Shown piece by piece: positions 45,390-54,715 of a DNA stretch of 64,000 nt. The first letter of the stretch is position 1. The number at the start of each line of letters is the position of its first letter. The position numbers and the translations under genes were made by a program. The DNA comes from GCA-001856825 sp038729485 (lineage in GTDB: Archaea > Thermoplasmatota > Thermoplasmata > Thermoplasmatales > GCA-001856825): positions 124,001-188,000 of the forward strand of contig JAVYRX010000002.1 in the NCBI GenBank assembly GCA_038729485.1. The letters run 5' to 3'. A model generated the notes under the pieces. That model was not told the DNA's origin, ran no database searches, and worked only from the letters and a program-made list of their open reading frames with translations.

Positions 45390-46037
45390 TTACCAAGATA
45401 ATTTTCTAAAACTTGTGATCTACTCCATATATAATCTTTTAATGTTATTTTTCTGCGTTCAGTCCCCGCATAAAGTTTCTTTAACATATTTAGGGAGAGA
45501 ATATTCTAATCAATTAGTGGGGGAAGAAACACGATAGAAAATTATGAGCTATTACACTACCAGTAAGGTTTTGAAACTATATTGGCCTCATTAATGATTC
45601 ACTTCTTCAAATAAAAGATGTATTAAGGATCGTTTGGCGCGGACGAAAAAGAGTAAAAAAAATTCAATCACGTGGTATACAAAGCGACAAATTTAAGTAT
45701 AGAATAAATAGTATTATTTAAGTAACAATCTAAGGAAATTATTGCCATCAGACAACAAGACGATCCAGAAAATACTAGAATTTATGATTTAGAAAGCCTA
45801 AATGATGCGGCGATGATCATGATAATATTGGATGGATTAAGTCCTGTATATATAAATGTCACATTAAAGAAGACTAATTAGATCGCAATATCATTCTTCC
45901 GCATACTTGGTCGAGAATCCCGAGAAGTTGCTGAAAATGCAATCTCTTTTCGCAGACTAAAGGTTAAGAAAAGAAACGCAGCTTGTGAAATCAGGTCAAG
46001 GGTGACTTCTGATTGATATAGTTGCTATAATCCAGGG
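45390..46037. other. Non-coding / decayed stretch before the MFS gene
   Basis: No intact gene. A plus-strand frame without a start codon (45726-45881) reads IRQQDDPENTRIYDLES and ILDGLSPVYINVTLKKTN, probably the tail of a lost small protein. The rest is AT-rich with no clear signal. Confidence 0.5.
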
Positions 46038-47321
46038 CTAATGCATCGTAGTTACAATTTCAGCTTCCTTTTCTTCAGGAAGTCTGATATTTCTAAACCA
46101 ATAGTAGAACAGAGCAATTGAAATTATGTATAAAATCGATGCCATATAGAATGGAAGGTCATATTCCTTCTGTTTAAGCATTATGGACCCTAGATAGGAC
46201 GAAAACGAATTTGGCATCCTGAAAAATATACTTGTTATTCCTGACGCCATCCCCCTTTGATTACTCGTAATGATTCCCATTATAAGAGAGGTGGACAGAG
46301 GACCAGAAACATTCATAAGAAGGGAACGAACAATGAAAAAGGTCGCGGATAGTGCAAAATTTTTGGCTAAAGGTATTAGAACCATAAATACGGTAGAAGA
46401 AAGCATAGTCACGACCATCGCATTTATCAATCCCATCCTTCTCCCTAGCGCTGGTGCAATCAACGCGGAAAGCGCAATGACCGCTCCGGAGATGCCCAAT
46501 ATCGGTCCGCTAATTGTATCAGGAACGAGGAATTTGTAATTGAACCACTGACTCATCAATGGGATAAATAGCCCTGCACCTACTGCTATGCCAAGATTTG
46601 ATACTACGTACTTTGACAAGATTTCCTTTGATTCTGAGGTCATATTTTCTTTCTCTTTACGAGCTATTTTTATTCTATTCTCTGAAATACCCACGAAAAA
46701 CGCCGTGGACGCTACCGTAGCTATCCCTAGTGAGATGTATAGCAATAGATGCGCATTCAATGTGCTTACCCCTAGCATGGAAAGGGGAGATATCAGGTAT
46801 AGCATGAATCCTCCACATGCCCAAGCTCCGTTCAGGACAAGGGAATTAAAAGAAAATGCAGCCGTCCTTTTCTCTGATGAAGATAACTCAGACAACATGG
46901 CCCCCTGTGAGCTGGTAAATGCAGCATCGCCAACCCCTATTATTAAGGCCGCAAGAATAAGCAGGGAAAGAGAGATAGAAAAAGAAAGTACCAGTACTCC
47001 TAAACCCAGTGCAACATTTCCGTATACGATAATGGCCTTCCGCCCCCTTTTGTCTGAAACTATTCCAAGAGGAATTGAAAGGGCCGAAGCACTTATACCT
47101 TCGATTGTAAAGAGAAGACCCGCGTATACTATCGAAATTCCTCTAACAGTATGAAGAAAATACGAAAGATCCGTAAATACAAGACCAAGGGCAAGGTTTC
47201 CAAACAAACTGCCAACTATGAGGCGCTTCGCGTTTCTAGAAAGACCGGAAAAATCGGAAAGGAATCTCTTATTATTTTGCAAAGTTAAACACCGCTGATT
47301 GATGATTCGATAATACGCCAC
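46038..47321 (-). CDS. Major facilitator superfamily transporter
   Basis: A 427-residue membrane protein with about 12 hydrophobic segments in two halves, split by a charged loop near residues 210-235 (ARKEKENMTSESKE). The MFS loop 2-3 motif appears as GIVSDKRGRKA. Substrate is not predictable; a drug or metabolite exporter is possible. The first 25 residues are not conserved-looking, so the true start may be slightly internal. Confidence 0.88.
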   Translation of the reverse strand: MAYYRIINQRCLTLQNNKRFLSDFSGLSRNAKRLIVGSLFGNLALGLVFTDLSYFLHTVRGISIVYAGLLFTIEGISASALSIPLGIVSDKRGRKAIIVYGNVALGLGVLVLSFSISLSLLILAALIIGVGDAAFTSSQGAMLSELSSSEKRTAAFSFNSLVLNGAWACGGFMLYLISPLSMLGVSTLNAHLLLYISLGIATVASTAFFVGISENRIKIARKEKENMTSESKEILSKYVVSNLGIAVGAGLFIPLMSQWFNYKFLVPDTISGPILGISGAVIALSALIAPALGRRMGLINAMVVTMLSSTVFMVLIPLAKNFALSATFFIVRSLLMNVSGPLSTSLIMGIITSNQRGMASGITSIFFRMPNSFSSYLGSIMLKQKEYDLPFYMASILYIISIALFYYWFRNIRLPEEKEAEIVTTMH

Positions 47322-47532
47322 GGTATGAATACCCCGGACAATGACAGGATAATATCGGATTGAGCCTCATAAACCTCTATCCAATCGAAAATTTAAGTTT
47401 TCCATGTTCACTTGTAATATTTATCAAAGGGTCTTGTTACAGAGAAGTTTTGAAACTTATTTTTCCCAGATTTCATTAGGGATAAGTTTTTTGTGATACT
47501 CTTACCTATTTTAAATCGATGGGGTGACGGCA

Positions 47533-47880
47533 ATGAAGATAGACGACGTTTATAAAATGAAAGGTGTTCTGGCGGTGGGAGAATTTGACCAAAATGGGAG
47601 ACTCATTATGTTCAAAAGCGATCAATTGAATCCAGTTCAGGCTGATTCAACGGCGAGACTCAGTGGTTCTCTCTTTTCGTTGCTTTCAAGCATATTTTCA
47701 ATATATTCAATGTATTGCGGCATTCCTATTGAACAAGTAAACGAAATGATTTTCAGAGGCCGGGAAGTTTCACTAGTCTTGGTTTCAGGAAGCCATCGGG
47801 ACGCAGGTGCATTTTTTAGGTCTGACACCATTGATTCTGAGGTACTCATTCAAACTCTTAAGGAATACTGCTCTGAGTAA
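47533..47880 (+). CDS. DUF2173 (Roadblock/LC7-like) protein
   Basis: A 115-residue protein resembling DUF2173, with the typical opening KMKGVLAVGEFDQNG and central MYCGIP stretch. Such single-domain roadblock-like proteins are often dimeric regulatory partners, but no role is known here. GGTGAC six bases ahead makes the ATG at 47533 the start, rather than the GTG at 47524 that lies within the ribosome site. Confidence 0.75.
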   Translation: MKIDDVYKMKGVLAVGEFDQNGRLIMFKSDQLNPVQADSTARLSGSLFSLLSSIFSIYSMYCGIPIEQVNEMIFRGREVSLVLVSGSHRDAGAFFRSDTIDSEVLIQTLKEYCSE

Positions 47881-48231
47881 TTACGACAAAATGCTGAGAC
47901 AATAGATACAACGCATTTCGTAACCTTATTTTTCAGATATTATATTACGAGAAGAAATGCTCCGTATTTCAATTCGTTAGCACTATCCTTCAACATAGGC
48001 TATGCACTGACGACTTTGAAAATATTCAAATTACGGTCACTGGAGTCTAACACGACGAATGAACCCTAATGTTGGAAATCATGTCATATGACTGCTCTCT
48101 GAATTGTTAACTTTATAGAACAATAACGTGGAAGACCTTAGCTCGTGAAGTTCATAGATGCGGCACAATTTCTTTTATGCTCTTACACGGTGCGATCTCC
48201 TACAGATCCTACATACACATATTTCTCGAAT
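47881..48231. other. Gene-free stretch between DUF2173 gene and bax1
   Basis: No gene with a start signal. The frame of the upstream gene stays open for 62 codons after its stop (AETIDTTHFV, NSLALSFNIGYALTTLK), possibly a lost extension or downstream remnant. The rest holds only short frames. Confidence 0.45.
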
Positions 48232-49569
48232 TCAACAAATTTTGCTGCCTGTCCTTCCGGTTACGACGAGCTTCAGACCTTTCCACATAACGATGAATCC
48301 AGCCTTCTTAAGCGATTCTTCAGGCGGCATTCCCATGAATTCAAGATACTCAATCATTGCCTGCCCGTCTGGATATAGAGCGTTCAGATGAGATACAATC
48401 TTTTCGCTTAATCCAACGTTGGCCTGATTGGATTTTGTCTCTTCAATATTAACGCGTTTCTCGTAAGCTCTGTATTTCTGGTCAAGATATTCCTTTACCC
48501 GCCACCAGTCAATCTCTTCCTTGAAGCATATGGCACCTTTGGGACATTTCTCTCCATTCTCCAAAACACAAAAAGTTTCTGCCTTTAGGCCTGAATCGCG
48601 AATCATCCGTTCTTTGGAAATATCATTGGCATATTGTCTCGTGGTAGTAATGAATATGAACACATCACCTCCGAGATTGATTGAGTAGTCGGGCGTTATA
48701 GATGTTGAGTTAATTTTAACTGTGTTCGGGTTTGTGTTGACGAAATCCGGGATCTTCTTCTGCTGTTCAACTCCCAGGTCAATTATACCGGATATTGAAT
48801 CGTCGAGATGATAATTAAACTCCTTTTTTGTTCTCCTTTCCTTTAGCGATACCTTCGCGTTTATTTCCCAATCATCATGGGTGAGAACATCTCTTATGAA
48901 TAGGGAAAGCTTGACTCCGTACCTTTCACTCTTTTCGAATATTGATACAGGGCCATCTACTCTTATTTTGTGCCTATTGCCGTCCATGCTTTCGCTGTAT
49001 AGCAAACCTTTAGACCTAACGCTTCTTATAAATTCGTTAAAATGCTTCTCCGTCAATACCTCAACCCATAGAGATTTCATCATGACTGTTTCTATCTGTT
49101 CCCTGTTAAAGATTTTGGCAAGTATTTCCGGAGACGTGTTTTTAGGAGAGACTAAGATCTGGTTACTTTCCATATCCCCATAAAGGGCGCTTTCAACCTC
49201 TGCAACGTCAGTAACGAGAATGCTGGCAGCCTTTTCTAGTATTCGCTTCCTCTCGGATGGACTTATCGACGGGTTTAGTGCTAATGAAAAAACTATTTTC
49301 CTGACCCTTTCTGCATCCAGGGATGAAGGTTTTCTGAATTCGGAATATCTAAACATTATAAGTGCTATTCCTCTCAATATTTTAGGATTCTGAACTTTCA
49401 GCTCCATAGTCTTTAGACTTTCTTCTATCTCCCCTCTTGTTTTCCCTACGTTCCTGTTGAAGAGATCCAAGACAGCTGAACAGTAGTCGCTGTTATCTTC
49501 TGTAAGGAATATTGATCTGAGCACTCCTTTATTGCTCTTCCTAACTGACATCAGCTGAACTGGGAACAC
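48232..49569 (-). CDS. bax1: Bax1, XPB-partner nuclease (DUF790)
   Basis: A 445-residue protein of the DUF790 family. Archaeal Bax1 binds XPB helicase and acts as a structure-specific endonuclease in nucleotide excision repair. The nuclease-like core near FVNTNPNTVKINSTSITPDYS, with its Asp and neighbouring acidic residues, fits. The start is GTG at 49569, preceded by GAGGAGAAAGG, and it overlaps xpb by 29 bases, the standard archaeal gene pair. Confidence 0.9.
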   Translation of the reverse strand: MFPVQLMSVRKSNKGVLRSIFLTEDNSDYCSAVLDLFNRNVGKTRGEIEESLKTMELKVQNPKILRGIALIMFRYSEFRKPSSLDAERVRKIVFSLALNPSISPSERKRILEKAASILVTDVAEVESALYGDMESNQILVSPKNTSPEILAKIFNREQIETVMMKSLWVEVLTEKHFNEFIRSVRSKGLLYSESMDGNRHKIRVDGPVSIFEKSERYGVKLSLFIRDVLTHDDWEINAKVSLKERRTKKEFNYHLDDSISGIIDLGVEQQKKIPDFVNTNPNTVKINSTSITPDYSINLGGDVFIFITTTRQYANDISKERMIRDSGLKAETFCVLENGEKCPKGAICFKEEIDWWRVKEYLDQKYRAYEKRVNIEETKSNQANVGLSEKIVSHLNALYPDGQAMIEYLEFMGMPPEESLKKAGFIVMWKGLKLVVTGRTGSKIC

Positions 49570-50878
49570 CCTTTCTCCTCCTCTTGGACGTCATAAACTC
49601 GCTTGTCCCGCTCGCTACTATCTCGTATAGAGTTGCCTTTTTTCCCTCCGATGGCCGAAGAATCCTTCCAAGGCGTTGCCTGAACTGCCTTGTGGATCCA
49701 GATCCGCTAAGTATTATGCCAACGGAGGCATCTGGTACGTCCACCCCCTCATCTAGAACCCTCGACGTTGCAAGAGCAGTGACATGGCCATCCTTGAACA
49801 TCCTGAAGTACTCCTTCCTCTCCGGCCCTGGAGTGAGATATGTTATGCACGGGATAAGGAATTCTCTTGAAATAAGATACGCTGAATCTGTGTCTTCAGA
49901 GAATATTATAGCCTTTTCACCTTTATGTTTTGAGAGAACGTATCTGACTGTATCAATCTTTACTCTAGAATTGAATGCTATCAACCTTGCCTTTCTCCAT
50001 GCTATAAGCGCTTCCCTTCCCTCCGGATTCCACGATGATAATATGAAGCGTTCGAAATCCCATGGCCCTCTCATTCTCATCCTATGCTTTCTAAGATACG
50101 AGAGGAATATTTTCCTATTTTTCTGGTACTCTTCCTCCTCGTCTTGTTCAAGCTCAACCGGTATTCTTATTATCTCATAATCTGCAAGGAATTCCGTAAG
50201 TTCCTCATAACCCAGTTCGAATACTTTTCCTCCCATGAATCTTTCTAGATGTTCGTGCAGCATGTCTGTTCTTTCGTAGGTGGCGGTAAGGCCCAACCTA
50301 TACGGTGATGCAAACATTCTCGCTATATCCAAGAATCTCTCTGCTGCCAAATGGTGAACTTCATCGACCAACAGGAATTTAAATCTGTTGCCGAGTTTTT
50401 CCGCCATAAGATATGCTGAATCGTAAGTGCTTACCGATATGTCTCTAATATCCTTCTCTCCGCCGCCTATCTGGCCTACTTCTTTGCCGAATGTCTTCTC
50501 TAATCGTTCCCTCCACTGCTGTACCAATTCTATGGTAGGTGCTATGACGAGAGTGGTTGTAGATAGCCTCGACATAGCCTCTATGCCTATGTGCGTCTTT
50601 CCAGCTGCAGTTGGGAGAACTACAACTCCGGAGTAATAGTTAGAAGCCCAGACATCGACAGCTTTTTTCTGGTAAGATCTCAGGGTCTCCTTGTGATTAA
50701 GTTCTATATTACCTGTAGAAAACACATAATCTACTGCATCCGGGAAATCCGACTTAAGTCTTGCATACTGATAACCTTCCGCTCTGTAGCAGTTTGTTCT
50801 GCTGTCATATGTAAGGTAACTAGGGACCTTCTCAGGGTCTTGGATAATAATCGTTCCCCTACTGTAACTGAGTTTCAT
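49541..50878 (-). CDS. xpb: XPB/Rad25 DNA repair helicase
   Basis: A 445-residue SF2 helicase. A short damage-recognition domain (1-60) precedes RSYQKKAVD (Q-like motif), Walker A LPTAAGKTH, DEVHHL, LTATYER, the second RecA domain with IIFSEDTDSAY, and motif VI QFRQRLGRILRP. It opens DNA around lesions together with Bax1. It is the first gene of the pair. Confidence 0.95.
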   Translation of the reverse strand: MKLSYSRGTIIIQDPEKVPSYLTYDSRTNCYRAEGYQYARLKSDFPDAVDYVFSTGNIELNHKETLRSYQKKAVDVWASNYYSGVVVLPTAAGKTHIGIEAMSRLSTTTLVIAPTIELVQQWRERLEKTFGKEVGQIGGGEKDIRDISVSTYDSAYLMAEKLGNRFKFLLVDEVHHLAAERFLDIARMFASPYRLGLTATYERTDMLHEHLERFMGGKVFELGYEELTEFLADYEIIRIPVELEQDEEEEYQKNRKIFLSYLRKHRMRMRGPWDFERFILSSWNPEGREALIAWRKARLIAFNSRVKIDTVRYVLSKHKGEKAIIFSEDTDSAYLISREFLIPCITYLTPGPERKEYFRMFKDGHVTALATSRVLDEGVDVPDASVGIILSGSGSTRQFRQRLGRILRPSEGKKATLYEIVASGTSEFMTSKRRRKGVPSSADVS

Positions 50879-50952
50879 TTGCTCTTAATATCAAGCAACT
50901 GTTATTTAACTGTTGTTCTGCAACATAATTCTTCTAGCCTATACGTTCCCTA

Positions 50953-52098
50953 TTACGACCAGCTCTTAGCTTTTATTAGATAGAAGGTGTGATAGCCTGT
51001 AATGGCCTTGTAATAGCCTTCAAGTTTCTTGTCTGTTTCGGGTGAGCCTGTATCTACGAGGAGGTACTTTGTCGAGAGGGTCATAATTTTATGGTAGGTA
51101 GCAACTACTATTATCCCTTCTTTTCCAATTTTCTCTATGATTCTAGGACTTATTTGCTGATTTCCCCTGCCCAGAAGAAATCCCTGGCCGCCGAGAGGAG
51201 TGATTATAAGGTGAAGCTTTCCGCTTCCTACCCCTGATATGCTATTCTTTATTAATTCCTCGTTCATGTCAGTCCCTACGAGCTCTATTCCACCATCCTC
51301 TTTAACGAATATGATATCGACTCCAAGAAGATTGCTTTCTATCGCAAGCTGCTTCAATACTTCTTTTGCTGTCGTTCCTGGACCCACTATGTAATAGTGA
51401 CCCTTTTGAAGGTCCTCTATAACCTGATTCGCTATGGCCTCCTGCTGAACTTTTTCGCTATCCCCTTCCGTTGGCGTCTTAGAACCTTGGATATGCGAAC
51501 TTTCGTAGGGTATCTTCAGGTAACAGTAAAGTTTTGCAGATAGAGAACCTTTCCTGAATAGTTCTTCATCCACGTCTAGAACCTCTGCCCGGATTGTCTC
51601 TAACTTCTCATTCGAAAGGTACATAAGAGCTAGATCGCCCGCCGCTTCGGGCGTCACGGCAAAACATGAAGAATACATCTTTACGCCAGCAGGAACGCCA
51701 AGAGCGACAATTTTGTCCCCGACCGATTCGCAGATGTTCCTCGCAGTACCGTCGCCACCGACAAAGATTAGAAGGTCAGCCCCCTTTCTCAAAATCTCCC
51801 TAGAACAATAAATACTATCAGAACCTGTTGTAATTTCTGAAACTTTGCATACAATTTCATAATTAAACCCGGCATTCCTAACCGTCTCTTCACCCATTTT
51901 CCCGGGGCAGGTCAATACCTCCAGCGGTTCGTTTACCTTTTTCAATCTAGTTAATGCTCTATACCCTTTTTCTGGTGCAGTCATAATGGCACCCATTTTC
52001 ATTGCTTCTACGACCATCTGTGGACTGTCTGTTCCCTTTAAACCAACCCTTCCCCCCATACCTGCAATTGGGTTCACTATAAAACCAACCCTCTTCAT
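50953..52098 (-). CDS. ATP-NAD kinase-like protein (COG3199 type)
   Basis: A 381-residue protein with the NAD/diacylglycerol-kinase fold. GFIVNPIAGMGG opens the protein and GGDGTARN (about 114-121) is the phosphate-binding motif; PLGGQGFLLGRGNQQ is typical of this larger archaeal/AcoX-like group. It may phosphorylate NAD or a related nucleotide, but the substrate of this subgroup is not settled. Confidence 0.85.
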   Translation of the reverse strand: MKRVGFIVNPIAGMGGRVGLKGTDSPQMVVEAMKMGAIMTAPEKGYRALTRLKKVNEPLEVLTCPGKMGEETVRNAGFNYEIVCKVSEITTGSDSIYCSREILRKGADLLIFVGGDGTARNICESVGDKIVALGVPAGVKMYSSCFAVTPEAAGDLALMYLSNEKLETIRAEVLDVDEELFRKGSLSAKLYCYLKIPYESSHIQGSKTPTEGDSEKVQQEAIANQVIEDLQKGHYYIVGPGTTAKEVLKQLAIESNLLGVDIIFVKEDGGIELVGTDMNEELIKNSISGVGSGKLHLIITPLGGQGFLLGRGNQQISPRIIEKIGKEGIIVVATYHKIMTLSTKYLLVDTGSPETDKKLEGYYKAITGYHTFYLIKAKSWS

Positions 52099-52227
52099 CC
52101 AAATTCCTTCTTTTCATCGATTATCACGATATGATATTATAGATTCCGATCTCTATCTCAAGAAATATCGATGAAACACTAGAAATACTTCAATAGAAAA
52201 TGATTAATAACAATTGTAAATACTGTA

Positions 52228-52354
52228 GAGGTAGACGGCCATAGCGACGGGGAAACACCCGGTCTCATTCCGAACCCGAAGGTTAAGCCCGTCCGCGTTC
52301 CGCACGCGTACTGTGTTCCGCGAGGGCACGGGAAATGCGGTTCGCTGTCTCCAC
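52228..52354 (+). rRNA. 5S ribosomal RNA
   Basis: The conserved 5S core is present: CCATAGCGACGGGGAAACACC, then TCATTCCGAACCCGAAGGTTAAGCC, then TACTGTGTTCCGCGAGGGCACGGGAA. The ends GGTAGAC and GTCTCC close helix I with one bulge. The boundaries are uncertain by a few bases. No 16S or 23S gene is near, as in Thermoplasma, where rRNA genes are unlinked. Confidence 0.93.
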
Positions 52355-52361
52355 TTATGTT

Positions 52362-52369
52362 CTTATATA
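52362..52369 (+). promoter_or_regulatory. TATA box of HAD phosphatase gene
   Basis: CTTATATA is centred about 26 bases before the ATG at 52391 and just after the 5S 3-prime end, so the HAD-radB run has its own promoter. Confidence 0.55.
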
Positions 52370-52390
52370 CAGAAAGCGCATCTTGATAAG

Positions 52391-53008
52391 ATGCGAGCCT
52401 CCGTTATAGCATTTGACGTTGACGGTGTTCTTCTCAAACAGAGGAGCAGCTGGAGCACAATTCACGATTACTTTGGGGTAAACAATGAAGAGTCCCTCAG
52501 TGCTTTTCTTCAGGGTAAAATAAGCTATCAAGAATTTGTTGACAGGGACGTAAACCTATGGCTAAAGAAAAGGGGAATCATAAAGAAAGATGAGATAGAA
52601 AATATAGCGAATCGGGTAGAACCGAATCCAAATTACCAAGAACTTTCAGCATTGCTAGCTGAATTCAAGGGGAAGAAAATCGCAGTTTCTGGTGGCGTAG
52701 ATGCCATAGTATCGAGGGTTAACTCCTTTTTTCCGTTAGACAAGATCTACTCCAATGAGCTGGTATTCGAAAATGGTGAGCTCGTTGGCGGAAGAGCAGT
52801 CGTAAACCCTCAGGATAAGGGAAGAATACTTGAACGCTTCGACGGATTCAAGGTTTCTGTTGGGGATTCCGAATGGGATGTAAACATGTTCAAAAGATCA
52901 AATTATTCGATTCTCTTCAATTCTGAGCGCGAGGTTGCCAGTGCCGATCTTGTCATAAAGAGTAACGATTTGGGTCAGCTTGCAAGAGTTCTAAGAGAGA
53001 TTATATGA
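52391..53008 (+). CDS. HAD-superfamily phosphatase (SerB-like)
   Basis: A 205-residue Mg-dependent phosphohydrolase. The nucleophile motif is FDVDGVLL, motif II is VSGG, and the late acidic motif is VGDSEWDVNMF. A small cap lies between the first two motifs, as in phosphoserine-phosphatase relatives. The substrate is unknown. The frame is open back into the 5S gene, but TATA position and homology place the start at 52391. It overlaps radB by 4 bases. Confidence 0.85.
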   Translation: MRASVIAFDVDGVLLKQRSSWSTIHDYFGVNNEESLSAFLQGKISYQEFVDRDVNLWLKKRGIIKKDEIENIANRVEPNPNYQELSALLAEFKGKKIAVSGGVDAIVSRVNSFFPLDKIYSNELVFENGELVGGRAVVNPQDKGRILERFDGFKVSVGDSEWDVNMFKRSNYSILFNSEREVASADLVIKSNDLGQLARVLREII

Positions 53009-53673
53009 GCGGCAAGCTCTCCACTGGCTCTAGATCGCTGGATAGCTTTTTGCAGGGTGGATTTGAGAGCGGAATAATTTCCGAAATATTCGGTGAACCC
53101 GGAAGCGGAAAGACAAACCTAGTTCTTAGTTCCTCCTTAACCAACTCGGCCAAGGGGAAGATCATATATCTTGATACGGAAGGTGTTTCTGCAGAAAGAT
53201 TGGCTCAAATGGCAAGGCATGGTTCAGTTCCGTCTAACGTTAAATTTTTCAGAATAAGGAATTATGAAGAACAGCTTGAGTCTGTTCCTGCAATATTAAA
53301 TCTTGTCCTTTCCATGAGCGACGTTGTAATGGTCGTGGTAGATACTATAACAGCACATTACAGGGTGGAACGCGACATTAGGAGCGAGTTACGCAGGAGA
53401 ACTTCCAATACATTGCTTACACAGGTGGAGATGCTTTCCAACGTAGCTTCCACGCTTGAAATACCCGTCCTCATGGTAAATCAAGTGTATTCCGAAAAGG
53501 ATACGAGTGAGGTTAAACCGGTTGGGGGAAGCGCTCTGACTCACATGGCAAAGGCAATTTTCAAGGTGGAGAAGGTAGGAGGGGGGTTCAGAGAGCTAGT
53601 AGTGGTGAAGCACAGAAGCCTCCCTGAGGGAATCAGGTGCAGGTTCAGGATCACAGAATATGGAATTGAATAG
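53005..53673 (+). CDS. radB: DNA repair and recombination protein RadB
   Basis: A 222-residue RecA-fold paralogue of archaeal RadA. It lacks the N-terminal HhH domain and begins GKLSTGSRSLDSFLQGG, followed by Walker A GEPGSGKTN, Walker B VMVVVDTIT and PVGGSALTHMAK. It assists homologous recombination and fork repair. fen1 follows, making a DNA maintenance cluster. Confidence 0.95.
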   Translation: MSGKLSTGSRSLDSFLQGGFESGIISEIFGEPGSGKTNLVLSSSLTNSAKGKIIYLDTEGVSAERLAQMARHGSVPSNVKFFRIRNYEEQLESVPAILNLVLSMSDVVMVVVDTITAHYRVERDIRSELRRRTSNTLLTQVEMLSNVASTLEIPVLMVNQVYSEKDTSEVKPVGGSALTHMAKAIFKVEKVGGGFRELVVVKHRSLPEGIRCRFRITEYGIE

Positions 53674-53681
53674 ATTATATA
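53674..53681 (+). promoter_or_regulatory. TATA box of fen1
   Basis: ATTATATA is centred about 27 bases before the ATG at 53705, indicating a leaderless fen1 message independent of radB. Confidence 0.55.
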
Positions 53682-53704
53682 CTTAATAAACCTAATTGCA
53701 TTGA

Positions 53705-54715
53705 ATGGGCGTAGACATTTCCTCTTTGGTCGAAAGCAAGGAAATAGATTTAAAAAGCCTCAAAGGGAGGGTTGTCGCTGTAGATGCCTTCAATGTCATA
53801 TATCAGTTCCTAAGCAACATTAGGGAATATGATGGCTCCCCACTTAGGGATAGGAAGGGGAATATTACCTCACACCTTTCGGGCATCTTTTACAGAAACA
53901 TAAACCTCCTGGAAAGCGGCATCATCCCCGCCTATGTTTTCGACGGGAAACCTCCTCCTCTTAAGGACAAGACTATAAAGGAAAGAATCGCACTGAGAGA
54001 AAAAGCGGAAGAGGAATATAAACTCTCCATGGCAATGGGGGATTACGAAAAGGCGAGAAGTTACGCGTCGAGAACTTCTAGGTTGACCCAGGAAATGATT
54101 ACGGAATCGAAAAAACTGCTAACGGCTATGGGCATAACCGTAATAGATGCACCGTCAGAGGGCGAGGCGGAAGCATCCTATCTGTGCAGGATTGGAATAG
54201 CATACTCTGCAGTCTCCCAGGATTACGATTCCCTCCTTTTCGGTTCCCCGAGGCTCATCAGGAACCTTACAATAACAGGAAAGAGAAGATACGGCAAAAC
54301 CGGGCGAGTTGTAGACATCAAACCTGGGATTATAGAAACGGACGAAGTTTTGAGAAAACTTGGGATTACCAGGGAGCAGCTAATCGACATAGGCATATTA
54401 GTTGGTACGGACTTCAATGACGGGATCAAGGGGATAGGCCCAAAAAAAGCGTATCAGCTGGTCAAGAAATACGGTTCGATTGAAAAAATACCTTCGATAA
54501 GTATTGAAAACTATGAAGAGATAAAAGAAATATTCCTTAATCCTGAGGTTCGGGATACTGAGCAGATTAGCAGCCTTGAATTGAACGAGCAGAACATTGT
54601 GGACATTCTGGTGAATACCCATGATTTTTCGAGGGAAAGGGTTGAATCAGCCCTCGCTAGGATTAAGGAGGCGAGAAAACAGGGGGTGCAGAGGAGCATT
54701 GACTCCTTTTTCTAG
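53705..54715 (+). CDS. fen: Flap endonuclease FEN1
   Basis: A 336-residue structure-specific nuclease that removes 5-prime flaps during Okazaki-fragment maturation. The N-region has MGVDISSLV and VDAFNVIYQFL, the I-region has PSEGEAEASYL and SQDYDSLLFG, and the H3TH part has GTDFNDGIKGIGPKKA. The C-terminal PIP box is QRSIDSFF for binding PCNA. Its last 17 bases overlap tmk. Confidence 0.96.
   Translation: MGVDISSLVESKEIDLKSLKGRVVAVDAFNVIYQFLSNIREYDGSPLRDRKGNITSHLSGIFYRNINLLESGIIPAYVFDGKPPPLKDKTIKERIALREKAEEEYKLSMAMGDYEKARSYASRTSRLTQEMITESKKLLTAMGITVIDAPSEGEAEASYLCRIGIAYSAVSQDYDSLLFGSPRLIRNLTITGKRRYGKTGRVVDIKPGIIETDEVLRKLGITREQLIDIGILVGTDFNDGIKGIGPKKAYQLVKKYGSIEKIPSISIENYEEIKEIFLNPEVRDTEQISSLELNEQNIVDILVNTHDFSRERVESALARIKEARKQGVQRSIDSFF

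Noticed and set aside
48145..48391. Overlapping plus-strand frames of about 77 residues at the bax1 3-prime end
   Set aside because: They are mostly antisense to conserved bax1 and share no motif with known proteins.
52313..52390. N-terminal extension of the HAD phosphatase reaching into the 5S rRNA gene
   Set aside because: The extension overlaps 5S rRNA, and the TATA box and family alignment both point to the ATG at 52391.
54621..54698. 26-residue N-terminal extension of thymidylate kinase
   Set aside because: It is a shadow of the conserved fen1 C-terminal region including the PIP box; a ribosome site precedes TTG 54699.
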